Source: Brevundimonas vitisensis
Lineage (GTDB): Bacteria; Pseudomonadota; Alphaproteobacteria; Caulobacterales; Caulobacteraceae
Direction of reading: 5' to 3'
Assembly (NCBI RefSeq): GCF_016656965.1
Contig: NZ_CP067977.1
Span: forward strand, 1,946,501-2,010,500
Length of the DNA stretch: 64,000 nucleotides
Numbering within the stretch: the first letter of the stretch is position 1; each line of letters starts with the position of its first letter. The notes under the pieces are model-generated. The model was not told where the DNA came from and did not search any database. It was given only the letters and a program-made list of their open reading frames with translations. Below, in pieces: positions 8,253-15,357 of this stretch. The position numbers were made by a program, and so were the translations under genes.

Positions 8253-8909
8253 ATGACCGCCCCGGACCCCACCCAGACTCCAGAGGCGCGCGACAGCCAG
8301 GACGAAGCCCGTGTGGCCGCCGCCGGGCGCCGCTGGCGACAGCGCTCGCGCCGCGTGCAGATGCTGCGCCGGGTCCTGCCGGTGGTGATCCTGCTGATCG
8401 CCGGCGGCACCGTGACCTGGGTGGTCTATCGCTCCGTTATCTCGGGGGCCGAGCGCAAGGCGGGCCAGGATCAGGAAATCCGCCTGGACCGGGCCATGTT
8501 CCACGGCCAGGACGACCAGGGACGTCGCTTCGTGATCGGGGCCGAGGGTGCAGTCCGCGACCCCGACACCGGGCGGTTCCGTTTGGTCGGGCCGGTGCTG
8601 AGGCTAAATCTGGGGGGACGCAAGGTGACGGAGATCACCGCCGACGGCGGCACCTATGATCAGGTGGCCAAGACGGTCACCATCGGCCCCAATGTGCGGA
8701 TCTCTGACGGCGGGTCTGGATTCTCGCTGGCGACGCCCGAGGCGGTCGTCGACACCAGTACCGGCATCGTGACGGGGTCCAAGGGCGTTCAGGGCACCGG
8801 CCCGCTTGGAACCTTGAGCGCTTCGTCCTATGTCATCCGGGACCAGGGCGAACGGATCGAGTTCCGGGGCTCCGGCGACAACAAGGTGCGCGGGACCATC
8901 AATCCCTGA
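8253..8909 (+). CDS. lptC: LPS export protein LptC
   Basis: Bitopic inner-membrane protein of 218 residues that hands lipopolysaccharide from LptB2FG to periplasmic LptA. A basic cytoplasmic N-terminus is followed by one membrane segment (MLRRVLPVVILLIAGGTVTW, about residues 37-56) and a beta-jellyroll domain. The ATG at 8253 follows the RNase D stop by seven bases. Its position directly before lptA and lptB supports the call, since LptC itself is poorly conserved. Confidence 0.9.
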   Translation: MTAPDPTQTPEARDSQDEARVAAAGRRWRQRSRRVQMLRRVLPVVILLIAGGTVTWVVYRSVISGAERKAGQDQEIRLDRAMFHGQDDQGRRFVIGAEGAVRDPDTGRFRLVGPVLRLNLGGRKVTEITADGGTYDQVAKTVTIGPNVRISDGGSGFSLATPEAVVDTSTGIVTGSKGVQGTGPLGTLSASSYVIRDQGERIEFRGSGDNKVRGTINP

Positions 8910-8920
8910 GGATCGGGCGG

Positions 8921-9409
8921 ATGACGAAGACCACGATGACGGCGGCCTTGCTGGCCATAGCCCTGGTGGCGGTGCCTACCCTCGGCGGTGCCCAGAGCGT
9001 GCCCGGTGCATCCAGCCGTGCGCCCATCATGTGGGGCGCGGACCTGCTGGAGGTTGAGGGTAATACCCTGACCCTGGTGGGCAATGCCGAACTGCTGCAA
9101 GGCCAGAACCGGCTGCGCGCCGATCGCGTGGCGGGCCTGAACCAGACCGGCGACAGCCGGCTGGAGGCGGCGGGCAATGTCTATTTTGTGACGCCCGAAC
9201 AGACGATCCGGGGCGACCGCGCCGTCTATACCACCGGCAACGACACCATTGTGGTGACCGGCGATGTCATCCTGACCCAGGGGCAGAACGTCCTGACCGG
9301 ATCGCGGCTGACCTATAACACCCGCACCGGCTCGGCCCGGGTCGAGGGGGCGCCGACGGCGGCCGGTAACCGGGTTCAGGGCGTCTTCTATCCCGAGGGG
9401 AACGACTGA
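8921..9409 (+). CDS. lptA: LPS transport periplasmic protein LptA
   Basis: A 162-residue exported protein with a signal peptide (cleavage probably after TLGGAQ). It has OstA/LptA repeats, for example GADLLEVEGNTLTLVGNAEL and VVTGDVILTQGQNVLTGSRL, which build the beta-jellyroll bridge carrying LPS across the periplasm. It sits between lptC and lptB, with short intergenic gaps consistent with one transcript. Confidence 0.93.
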   Translation: MTKTTMTAALLAIALVAVPTLGGAQSVPGASSRAPIMWGADLLEVEGNTLTLVGNAELLQGQNRLRADRVAGLNQTGDSRLEAAGNVYFVTPEQTIRGDRAVYTTGNDTIVVTGDVILTQGQNVLTGSRLTYNTRTGSARVEGAPTAAGNRVQGVFYPEGND

Positions 9410-9433
9410 GGCCCCGGCCCGGTCGTGTGACGC

Positions 9434-10228
9434 TTGGCCCGCAAGGAACTTTCCGCCCTCAATCTGGACCAGGCCGCGGCGACGCCCGCCGCGGTCCCGC
9501 CCGCGCGCGATACGGGCCTGCGGGTCAAGAACATCGCCCGGCGCTTCGGCCCCCGTCAGGTCGTGCGCGACGTGTCCCTGAACGTCCAGAGGGGCGAGGT
9601 GGCGGGCCTGCTGGGGCCCAACGGGGCGGGCAAGACGACCTGCTTCTACATGATCACCGGCCTGATCCCGGCGGATTCCGGCTCGATCTGGTTGGACGGC
9701 GAGGACATCACGCCTCAGCCCATGTATCAGCGCGCCCGCATGGGCCTGGGCTATCTGGCGCAGGAAGCCTCGATCTTTCGCGGCATGTCCGTCGAGCAGA
9801 ACATCAAGGCGGTGGTGGAACTGCACAATGGCTCGGCCGCCGCGATCGAGACCGAGACCAGCCGCCTGCTGGAAGAACTGCGCATCGATCACCTGCGCCA
9901 TGCCCCCGCGGCCGGTCTGTCGGGCGGCGAGCGGCGCCGGGTCGAGATCGCCCGCGCCCTGGCCGGAAAGCCGTCCTTCATGCTGCTGGACGAGCCGTTC
10001 GCCGGTATCGACCCCCTGGCCATCGCCGACATTCGTCAGGTCATCCGCTATCTGGCCGGTGAGGGGATCGGGGTGCTGATCACCGACCACAATGTGCGCG
10101 AGACCCTGGGCATCATCGATCACGCCTCCATCATTTCCGCAGGCGAGGTCCTGTTCGAAGGGGCGGCCGACGCCATCATCCGCGATCCGGAAGTGCGCCG
10201 CGTCTATCTGGGCGACATGTACGGCTGA
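9434..10228 (+). CDS. lptB: LPS export ABC transporter ATP-binding protein LptB
   Basis: ATPase that powers LPS extraction from the inner membrane. Visible motifs are Walker A (GPNGAGKTT), the Q-loop region GYLAQEASIFRGMSV, signature LSGGERRR, Walker B FMLLDEPFAGIDP and the switch His in ITDHNVRETL. The N-terminus carries about 30 extra residues compared with E. coli LptB. The TTG at 9434 is the first possible start because an in-frame stop lies immediately upstream; no good ribosome binding site is visible. In many alphaproteobacteria rpoN follows lptB; here it does not. Confidence 0.95.
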   Translation: MARKELSALNLDQAAATPAAVPPARDTGLRVKNIARRFGPRQVVRDVSLNVQRGEVAGLLGPNGAGKTTCFYMITGLIPADSGSIWLDGEDITPQPMYQRARMGLGYLAQEASIFRGMSVEQNIKAVVELHNGSAAAIETETSRLLEELRIDHLRHAPAAGLSGGERRRVEIARALAGKPSFMLLDEPFAGIDPLAIADIRQVIRYLAGEGIGVLITDHNVRETLGIIDHASIISAGEVLFEGAADAIIRDPEVRRVYLGDMYG

Positions 10229-10243
10229 GGCCGTTGCGTCAGA

Positions 10244-10714
10244 TCAGCTCTGCGGCGGGGCCAGGATGACCGCCGCATTGTCGTCCAGCAGGTGGCTGAG
10301 CTCCGCCAGGGCAACAGCCCGCTCGGCCGGAGTGGTTGCGGCCTCGAAGGCGGCAACGCGCAGGGGCATGTCCTCCGAGATCCCGCGCAGGATGCATTTC
10401 AGGTCGCCGTCCGTACCCCGGTCGCGCAGGATGACGTGCCCCTGCATGTCGCGCGCGGCCAGGTCGTCCGCCTCGGTCTTGAAGGCGGCATAGGCGGGGC
10501 TGTCGAAGAAGCCGGCCTGATCGGCGGCCCCCGAGGCGCTCCAGCCATCAACGATGGACTTCAGTCCGGTCGCCCGGGTTGCCAGGTCGGCGAAGAAAGG
10601 CTCCTCGGCCACAGAGACGGGGGCCCCGGCGACGGCGGGCGGCTGGGCCGCGGCCAGAACGACGTTGGGGTCGCCCATCATCAGCAAGGCGGCAACGGCA
10701 AGACCACAGGACAT
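10244..10714 (-). CDS. Small exported protein of unknown function
   Basis: A 156-residue protein with an N-terminal signal peptide (MSCGLAVAALLMM up to about residue 22). The predicted periplasmic domain is mostly helical, contains one Cys (DLKCILRGIS) and ends LLDDNAAVILAPPQS. No family is recognised. The ATG at 10714 is chosen because AAAGGAG lies seven bases upstream; a longer reading frame extends to 10771 without such a site. It is convergent with lptB and divergent from pgi. Confidence 0.7.
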   Translation of the reverse strand: MSCGLAVAALLMMGDPNVVLAAAQPPAVAGAPVSVAEEPFFADLATRATGLKSIVDGWSASGAADQAGFFDSPAYAAFKTEADDLAARDMQGHVILRDRGTDGDLKCILRGISEDMPLRVAAFEAATTPAERAVALAELSHLLDDNAAVILAPPQS

Positions 10715-10803
10715 CGGACGGCTCCTTTCCCGGTCGGCCCGGGAATCAGCGATTGAACCGGCATAGGCCACAGCCGTAAACGATAGCTTGATGATGGATC
10801 GAG

Positions 10804-10833
10804 GGCCTGTCGCGCGTTGCGCTACTTGAGGCC
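10804..10833 (-). repeat. 30-bp palindromic repeat, copy A
   Basis: Read on the minus strand it is GGCCTCAAGTAGCGCAACGC followed by GCGACAGGCC. The ends GGCCT/AGGCC are complementary. It differs by one base from copy B ten bases downstream. Confidence 0.8.
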
Positions 10834-10842
10834 CCCGGTTTC

Positions 10843-10872
10843 GGCCTATCGCGCGTTGCGCTACTTGAGGCC
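10843..10872 (-). repeat. 30-bp palindromic repeat, copy B
   Basis: Direct repeat of copy A with one substitution, in the same orientation, ending 24 bases before the pgi start codon and therefore probably within the pgi leader. Confidence 0.8.
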
Positions 10873-10896
10873 ATCCAATCCCTTCGGAGGCGAACC

Positions 10897-12531
10897 ATGT
10901 CCGATCCCGTTCTCGACCGCGCCCAGGCCTGGTCGGCCTTCGATGCTGCCGCAGCCGCCTCGGCGTCGGCCCTGATCGTGGAACAGTTCGCCGCCGACCC
11001 CGACCGCCTGGCGCGCCTCAGTCTGGAGGCGGCGGGCCTGTATCTGGACCTGTCGAAGCAGAGCTGGACGCGCGAGGGCTTCGAGGCCTGCCTGACCCTG
11101 GCCCAGGCGTCCGGTCTGGTCGAGCGGCGCGCCGCTCTGTTCGGGGGCGAGGCGGTCAATGAAACGGAGGGGCGGGCCGTCCTGCACACGGCGCTGCGCG
11201 CGCCCGACGGGGCGGACGACCATGCGCTGGGCGAGCCGGTGTCGGCCGAGGTCGAGGCCGTGCGGGCCGAGATGAAAGCCTATGCCGAGGCTGTGCGATC
11301 CGGCGCGGCGACCGGGGCGACGGGCCAGCGGTTCGAGGCCATCGTCCATGTCGGCATCGGGGGATCGGACCTGGGGCCCCGGTTGGTCTGGGACGCTCTG
11401 AAGCCGCTGGATCCGACCATCGACCTGCGGTTCGTGGCCAATATCGATCCGCGCGACATGGCCGAAGCCCTGACCGGGCTTGATCCCGAGACGACCCTGG
11501 TCGTGGTGGTGTCCAAGACCTTCACCACCCAGGAAACCCTGGCCAATGCCGAGGCGGCCAAGGCCTGGCTGGCGGCAGGGCTGTCCGGCCAAAGCATTGC
11601 GGCCCATTTCATCGGGGTGACGGCGGCACCGGAAAAGGCGGCGGCCTTCGGCTGCGGCCGCACCTTTGCGTTCCGCGACTGGGTGGGTGGGCGCTATTCG
11701 TTGTGGTCGGCGGTCAGCCTGTCCTGTGCCGTGGCCCTGGGTTGGGAGGCGTTCCAGGGTCTGCTGGACGGGGCGGCGGCGATGGACCGCCACTTCGCCG
11801 AAGCGCCGCTGGAGCGGAACGCCCCGGTGCTGATGGCCCTGGCCCAGGTGTGGAATGTCGATGGCCTCGGCCGCAGTGCCCGCACCGTGGCCCCCTATGC
11901 TCATGCCCTGCGCCGCCTGCCGTCCTTCCTGCAGCAGCTGGAGATGGAATCGAACGGCAAGCGGGTGCACCGGGACGGCACGCCGGTAACGCGCCAGACC
12001 TGTCCCGTCGTGTTCGGAGAGCCGGGCACCAATGGCCAGCACGCCTTCTTCCAGCAGATCCACCAGGGGCCGCAGACCGTCCCGGCCGAGTTCGTGATCG
12101 TGGCTCGGACCCATGGCGAGGCGACGGAGTCGCCGCTGTGGGCCAATGCCCTGGCCCAGGGTCAGGCCCTGATGCTGGGCAAGACGGCCGACCAGGCCCG
12201 TAGCGAAATGCTGGCCGCCGGAACAGAGGCCGCCGAGGCGGACCGGCTGGCCCCGCACCGCGCCTTTCCCGGCAACCGTCCGTCGACCGCCATCGTCATG
12301 GACCGGCTGACGCCGCAGGCCCTGGGGGCTCTCCTGGCCCTCTATGAGCACAAGACTTTCGTGGAGGGCGTGATCTGGGACATCAACAGCTTCGACCAGT
12401 GGGGGGTCGAGCTGGGCAAGGTCCTGGCCAAGGCGATCCTGACCGATGTGGCGGCGGGCGGCCCGTCGCAGACCTTGGACCCCTCGACCGGTGCGCTCAT
12501 GTCCCGCCTGATGGGTCCGTCTGGCGACTGA
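10897..12531 (+). CDS. pgi: Glucose-6-phosphate isomerase
   Basis: Interconverts glucose-6-phosphate and fructose-6-phosphate. At 544 residues it is full length. Diagnostic segments are VGIGGSDLGPRL, the sugar-phosphate-binding VSKTFTTQETLANA, GGRYSLWSAVSL, and GTNGQHAFFQQIHQ around the catalytic region, with DQWGVELGKVLA near the C-terminus. The ATG at 10897 follows TTCGGAGGCGAACC, a good ribosome binding site. Two copies of the palindromic repeat lie just upstream. Confidence 0.97.
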   Translation: MSDPVLDRAQAWSAFDAAAAASASALIVEQFAADPDRLARLSLEAAGLYLDLSKQSWTREGFEACLTLAQASGLVERRAALFGGEAVNETEGRAVLHTALRAPDGADDHALGEPVSAEVEAVRAEMKAYAEAVRSGAATGATGQRFEAIVHVGIGGSDLGPRLVWDALKPLDPTIDLRFVANIDPRDMAEALTGLDPETTLVVVVSKTFTTQETLANAEAAKAWLAAGLSGQSIAAHFIGVTAAPEKAAAFGCGRTFAFRDWVGGRYSLWSAVSLSCAVALGWEAFQGLLDGAAAMDRHFAEAPLERNAPVLMALAQVWNVDGLGRSARTVAPYAHALRRLPSFLQQLEMESNGKRVHRDGTPVTRQTCPVVFGEPGTNGQHAFFQQIHQGPQTVPAEFVIVARTHGEATESPLWANALAQGQALMLGKTADQARSEMLAAGTEAAEADRLAPHRAFPGNRPSTAIVMDRLTPQALGALLALYEHKTFVEGVIWDINSFDQWGVELGKVLAKAILTDVAAGGPSQTLDPSTGALMSRLMGPSGD

Positions 12532-12535
12532 GCCG

Positions 12536-12551
12536 ATGAAACGCTTTCGTC
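12536..12551 (+). promoter_or_regulatory. Shared motif, copy 1, before XRE gene
   Basis: ATGAAACGCTTTCGTC, which contains the palindrome GAAA-CGC-TTTC, lies 36 bases before the first XRE regulator. It matches copy 2 (13209-13224) at 14 of 16 positions. Confidence 0.45.
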
Positions 12552-12587
12552 CTCGCCATCGCTGGCGGTGACTGCCATTCTGTCGCC

Positions 12588-13175
12588 ATGCCGCGTTTCG
12601 AGACCGATCCGGAAATTCGCGCCCTGGGTGAGGCCCTGGCCTTGCTGCGCCGTGAACGGGGCCTGAGCCAGGCGGAGGCGGGCCGACGGGCGGGAATGAC
12701 CAGCCAGGGCTGGGGCCTGTACGAGTCCGGTCGCCGTCCGGGTCTGTTCCGCCCGGATGTCCAGCGTCGGCTGGTCGCTGCCCTGGACGCCTCGCCCGAA
12801 GACCTGGCCTTGGCGCGATCCCGGCAGCAGGCGGCGCCGGAACGGCCCACGCCCATGCTCGGCCTGAATGCCTCTGGTAGAACGTTCCTGCCCGCCCCCG
12901 GCGGCGTGCGGCGGCTGCAGTTATCGAATGACGATCTGGCCCCCTGGGCCGCGTCTGGCGTCGTGCTGGAGTTCGACCCGCAGCAATGGCCGCGCCGGGA
13001 TCAGGGATGCGTGATCGAAACCGTGGACGGCACCGTCCTGGTCCGGCTGTATGAGGGTGCCGATTCCCAGACCCTGACGGTCAGGGGCGGGGAAGGTGGC
13101 CTGGGGGTCGTCGCCCGGATCGCGCGATCGGACATTCGCACCGTATCGGCGGTGACGGCCAGGCTGGAACGATAG
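12588..13175 (+). CDS. XRE-family regulator with S24/LexA-like C-terminal domain
   Basis: A 195-residue DNA-binding protein. The N-terminal helix-turn-helix (LRRERGLSQAEAGRRAGM, then GLYESGRRPG) covers about residues 15-65. The C-terminal part (VVLEFDPQQWPRRDQGCVIE and on) has the beta-ribbon look of LexA/S24 dimerisation domains. I see no clear catalytic Ser/Lys pair, so self-cleavage is not supported. It is a likely autoregulator, with a second XRE gene directly downstream carrying a similar upstream motif. Confidence 0.82.
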   Translation: MPRFETDPEIRALGEALALLRRERGLSQAEAGRRAGMTSQGWGLYESGRRPGLFRPDVQRRLVAALDASPEDLALARSRQQAAPERPTPMLGLNASGRTFLPAPGGVRRLQLSNDDLAPWAASGVVLEFDPQQWPRRDQGCVIETVDGTVLVRLYEGADSQTLTVRGGEGGLGVVARIARSDIRTVSAVTARLER

Positions 13176-13208
13176 ATGAAACGAAACAGTTGTCATTCGG
13201 CGCGCGCC

Positions 13209-13224
13209 ATGAAACACTCTCGTC
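13209..13224 (+). promoter_or_regulatory. Shared motif, copy 2, before second XRE gene
   Basis: ATGAAACACTCTCGTC, 21 bases before the start of the second XRE gene and 14/16 identical to copy 1. A related ATGAAACGAAAC begins at 13176. Confidence 0.45.
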
Positions 13225-13245
13225 ATTCTGACGGCGAGGTGACGG

Positions 13246-13650
13246 ATGGCGGGTGGACCGCGCGCAGGGACGGGACTGGATGCCTTTGTGGGCGCTCGGA
13301 TTGCCCTGCGTCGCTCTGCGCTGGGCCTGTCCCAGACGGCGCTGGCCACAAGGCTGGGCATCAGCTTTCAGCAGGTGCAGAAGTACGAACGCGGCACCAA
13401 CCGCATTTCAGCGTCCCGCCTGCATGCGGTGGCAGACGTTCTGGGCATGCCGATCACCGCCTTCTTCCCCCAGACGGAAGGCGCGAATTCGCAGGACACG
13501 ATCGACCCCGACTGGCCCGCCGGGTTGCGGTTCATGTCGGCCACGGCCGAAGGACAGGCGGTGGCGGCCAGTTTCCCCCTGATTACCGATCGTGCGCTCA
13601 GGCAGGCGGTCGCCACGATCGTTCAGGCCCTGGCGGCGCCGGCCTCCTGA
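13246..13650 (+). CDS. XRE-family helix-turn-helix regulator
   Basis: A 134-residue protein with a classic HTH: IALRRSALGLSQTALATRLG, then SFQQVQKYERGTNRISASRL and HAVADVLGMPITAFF. This single-domain layout with QQVQKYE is very common in alphaproteobacteria. The short C-terminal helix (RALRQAVATIVQALAAPAS) may dimerise. The start at 13246 is the family-typical one. Its target is unknown; it may cross-regulate with the preceding XRE gene. Confidence 0.88.
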   Translation: MAGGPRAGTGLDAFVGARIALRRSALGLSQTALATRLGISFQQVQKYERGTNRISASRLHAVADVLGMPITAFFPQTEGANSQDTIDPDWPAGLRFMSATAEGQAVAASFPLITDRALRQAVATIVQALAAPAS

Positions 13651-13672
13651 TCTCTTTCCGGGTGGCGGCGGC

Positions 13673-14347
13673 ATGAGGGGCCTGGCTATAGACACGGCTC
13701 TGGGCCTTTGCAGCGTGGTCGTGTTCGACGACCAGGGCGTGATCGCCTCTCGCCAGGAGCCCATGACCAAGGGCCATTCGGAACGGCTGGCCGGTCTGGT
13801 CCGCGATGTCGTCGCCGAGGCAGGCCAGGGCTTCGGAGCCCTGTCCAGGATCGGTGTGGTCGTGGGGCCGGGCTCCTTCACCGGCTTGAGGGTCGGTCTT
13901 GCCTTTGCCCTGGGTCTGGGGGCGGCGCTGGACCGTCCCGTGATCGGATTGTCGGCGTTGGACGCCCTGGCGGCCTCGGCACCGGAGAGCGCGCGCGATG
14001 ACCGGGTCGCCTTGATCGACGCCCGCCGGGGGCAGGTCTATGCCCGGTTTTGGTCCGGCGGTACGGCGACGGGCCCGGCCGAGGCCTTGTCCGTCGAGAC
14101 GGCCCAGGATCGCGTTCGGGCTTTGGCGGGCACCCCCTGGCTCATCGGATCAGGAGCAGGCCTGATCCAGGACGACCGAGTGGACACCGGCGTCATGGCT
14201 CTTGCCGGACCCTCGGCCGAGGCCCTGGCCCATCTGACCCGACAGGCCGATCCGGCGCTCTGCCCCGCCCGGCCCCTTTATCTGCGCGCGCCCGACGCCA
14301 CCCCGCCGACCCGCCTGCCCGGCCAGGCCCGCACGGAGCGGGCATGA
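13673..14347 (+). CDS. tsaB: tRNA t6A biosynthesis protein TsaB
   Basis: Partner of TsaD and TsaE in making N6-threonylcarbamoyladenosine at tRNA position 37. The 224-residue ASKHA-fold protein shows MRGLAIDTALGLCSVVVFD, the TsaB signature GPGSFTGLRVGLAFALGL and DARRGQVYARF. The ATG at 13673 is chosen because the family begins with the LAIDTA strand. The stop overlaps the start of rimI by four bases (ATGA), indicating coupled translation. Confidence 0.95.
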   Translation: MRGLAIDTALGLCSVVVFDDQGVIASRQEPMTKGHSERLAGLVRDVVAEAGQGFGALSRIGVVVGPGSFTGLRVGLAFALGLGAALDRPVIGLSALDALAASAPESARDDRVALIDARRGQVYARFWSGGTATGPAEALSVETAQDRVRALAGTPWLIGSGAGLIQDDRVDTGVMALAGPSAEALAHLTRQADPALCPARPLYLRAPDATPPTRLPGQARTERA

Positions 14348-14796
14348 GCGCGGGGTCGGATCTGACGCTGGCCCTTCTGGAGGCGATCCATGCCCAGGCC
14401 TTTGACGGCCCGACGACGGGCCGAGCCTGGTCCCAGGCGGACTTCGCCGCCCTGGTCGGTCAGCCGGGGGTCTTCGTTCTGGGTGACGCGCGGGGTTTCA
14501 TCCTGATTCGCGTGGTCGCCGACGAGGCCGAGATACTGACCCTGGCGGTCCGTCCGGAGGCGCGCCGCCTGGGTCTGGGCCGCAGTCTGATCCAGGCGGC
14601 CGCAGCCATGGCCGCCGGGCTGGGTGCGAGCTGCCTGCTGCTGGAGGTGGCACAAGACAATCTGGCTGCCCGCGCCCTTTACGACCGCACCGGGTTCCAG
14701 GCCGCCGGTCGCAGGCCCCGATACTATGCCCGCGCCGAGGGCCCGGCGATCGATGCCCTGATTCTGGTTCTCAACTTGGACCCGACGCTTCCCTAG
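14344..14796 (+). CDS. rimI: Ribosomal protein S18-alanine N-acetyltransferase RimI-like
   Basis: GNAT acetyltransferase of 150 residues. The acetyl-CoA loop RPEARRLGLGRSLI is followed by LEVAQDNLAARALYDRTGFQ and the C-terminal RPRYYARAEGPAIDALILV, the RimI pattern. The ATG overlaps the tsaB stop. tsaB-rimI coupling is widespread and supports the name over a generic GNAT. Confidence 0.9.
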   Translation: MSAGSDLTLALLEAIHAQAFDGPTTGRAWSQADFAALVGQPGVFVLGDARGFILIRVVADEAEILTLAVRPEARRLGLGRSLIQAAAAMAAGLGASCLLLEVAQDNLAARALYDRTGFQAAGRRPRYYARAEGPAIDALILVLNLDPTLP

Positions 14797-14823
14797 CGGC
14801 GCTCCAGACCCTATCCTGATCGC

Positions 14824-15300
14824 ATGGACCGGATCGAGAAACTTTGCGCCGAACGCGGCATGCGCATGACCGAACAGCGGCGCGTGATCGCGCGCGTGCT
14901 GTCGTCCGCCGAGGATCATCCGGACGTCGAGGAACTGTATCGCCGCGCCTCGGCCATCGACCCGCACATTTCCATCGCCACCGTCTATCGCACCGTTCGC
15001 CTATTCGAAGAGGCCGGGGTGGTCGAGAAGCATGACTTCGGCGACGGGCGCAGCCGCTATGAAGAGGCCGGCGACGATCACCACGATCACCTGATCGACA
15101 CCCGTACCGGCGAGGTGATCGAATTCTTCGATGCCGAGATCGAGCGGCTGAAGACCGAGATCGCCGAACGTCTGGGCTTCCAGCTGGTGGGTCACAAGCT
15201 GGAACTGTACGGCACCGCTGTCGAGGGGGCTGAGCCGTCCAAGCGCGAGGGCCTGATCTTCAAGCGGCACGCCGCCCGGGTCGACGTTTCCGAGCTTTGA
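14824..15300 (+). CDS. fur: Fur-family metal-dependent transcriptional regulator
   Basis: A 158-residue ferric uptake regulator family protein. The DNA-binding half has MTEQRRVIARVLSSAEDHPD and SIATVYRTVRLFEEAGVVEK; the metal-binding half has DDHHDHLIDTRTGEVIEFFD. The HHDH and E residues are the regulatory metal site. No CxxC structural zinc motif is visible, as in alphaproteobacterial Fur/Mur proteins, so iron versus manganese sensing is not decided by sequence. It follows rimI by 27 bases. Confidence 0.93.
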   Translation: MDRIEKLCAERGMRMTEQRRVIARVLSSAEDHPDVEELYRRASAIDPHISIATVYRTVRLFEEAGVVEKHDFGDGRSRYEEAGDDHHDHLIDTRTGEVIEFFDAEIERLKTEIAERLGFQLVGHKLELYGTAVEGAEPSKREGLIFKRHAARVDVSEL

Positions 15301-15357
15301 TCCTTCGACGCTGACGTCACCCATGACGCCGGTTCCGGCGGCGTCTATGATCGCCTG

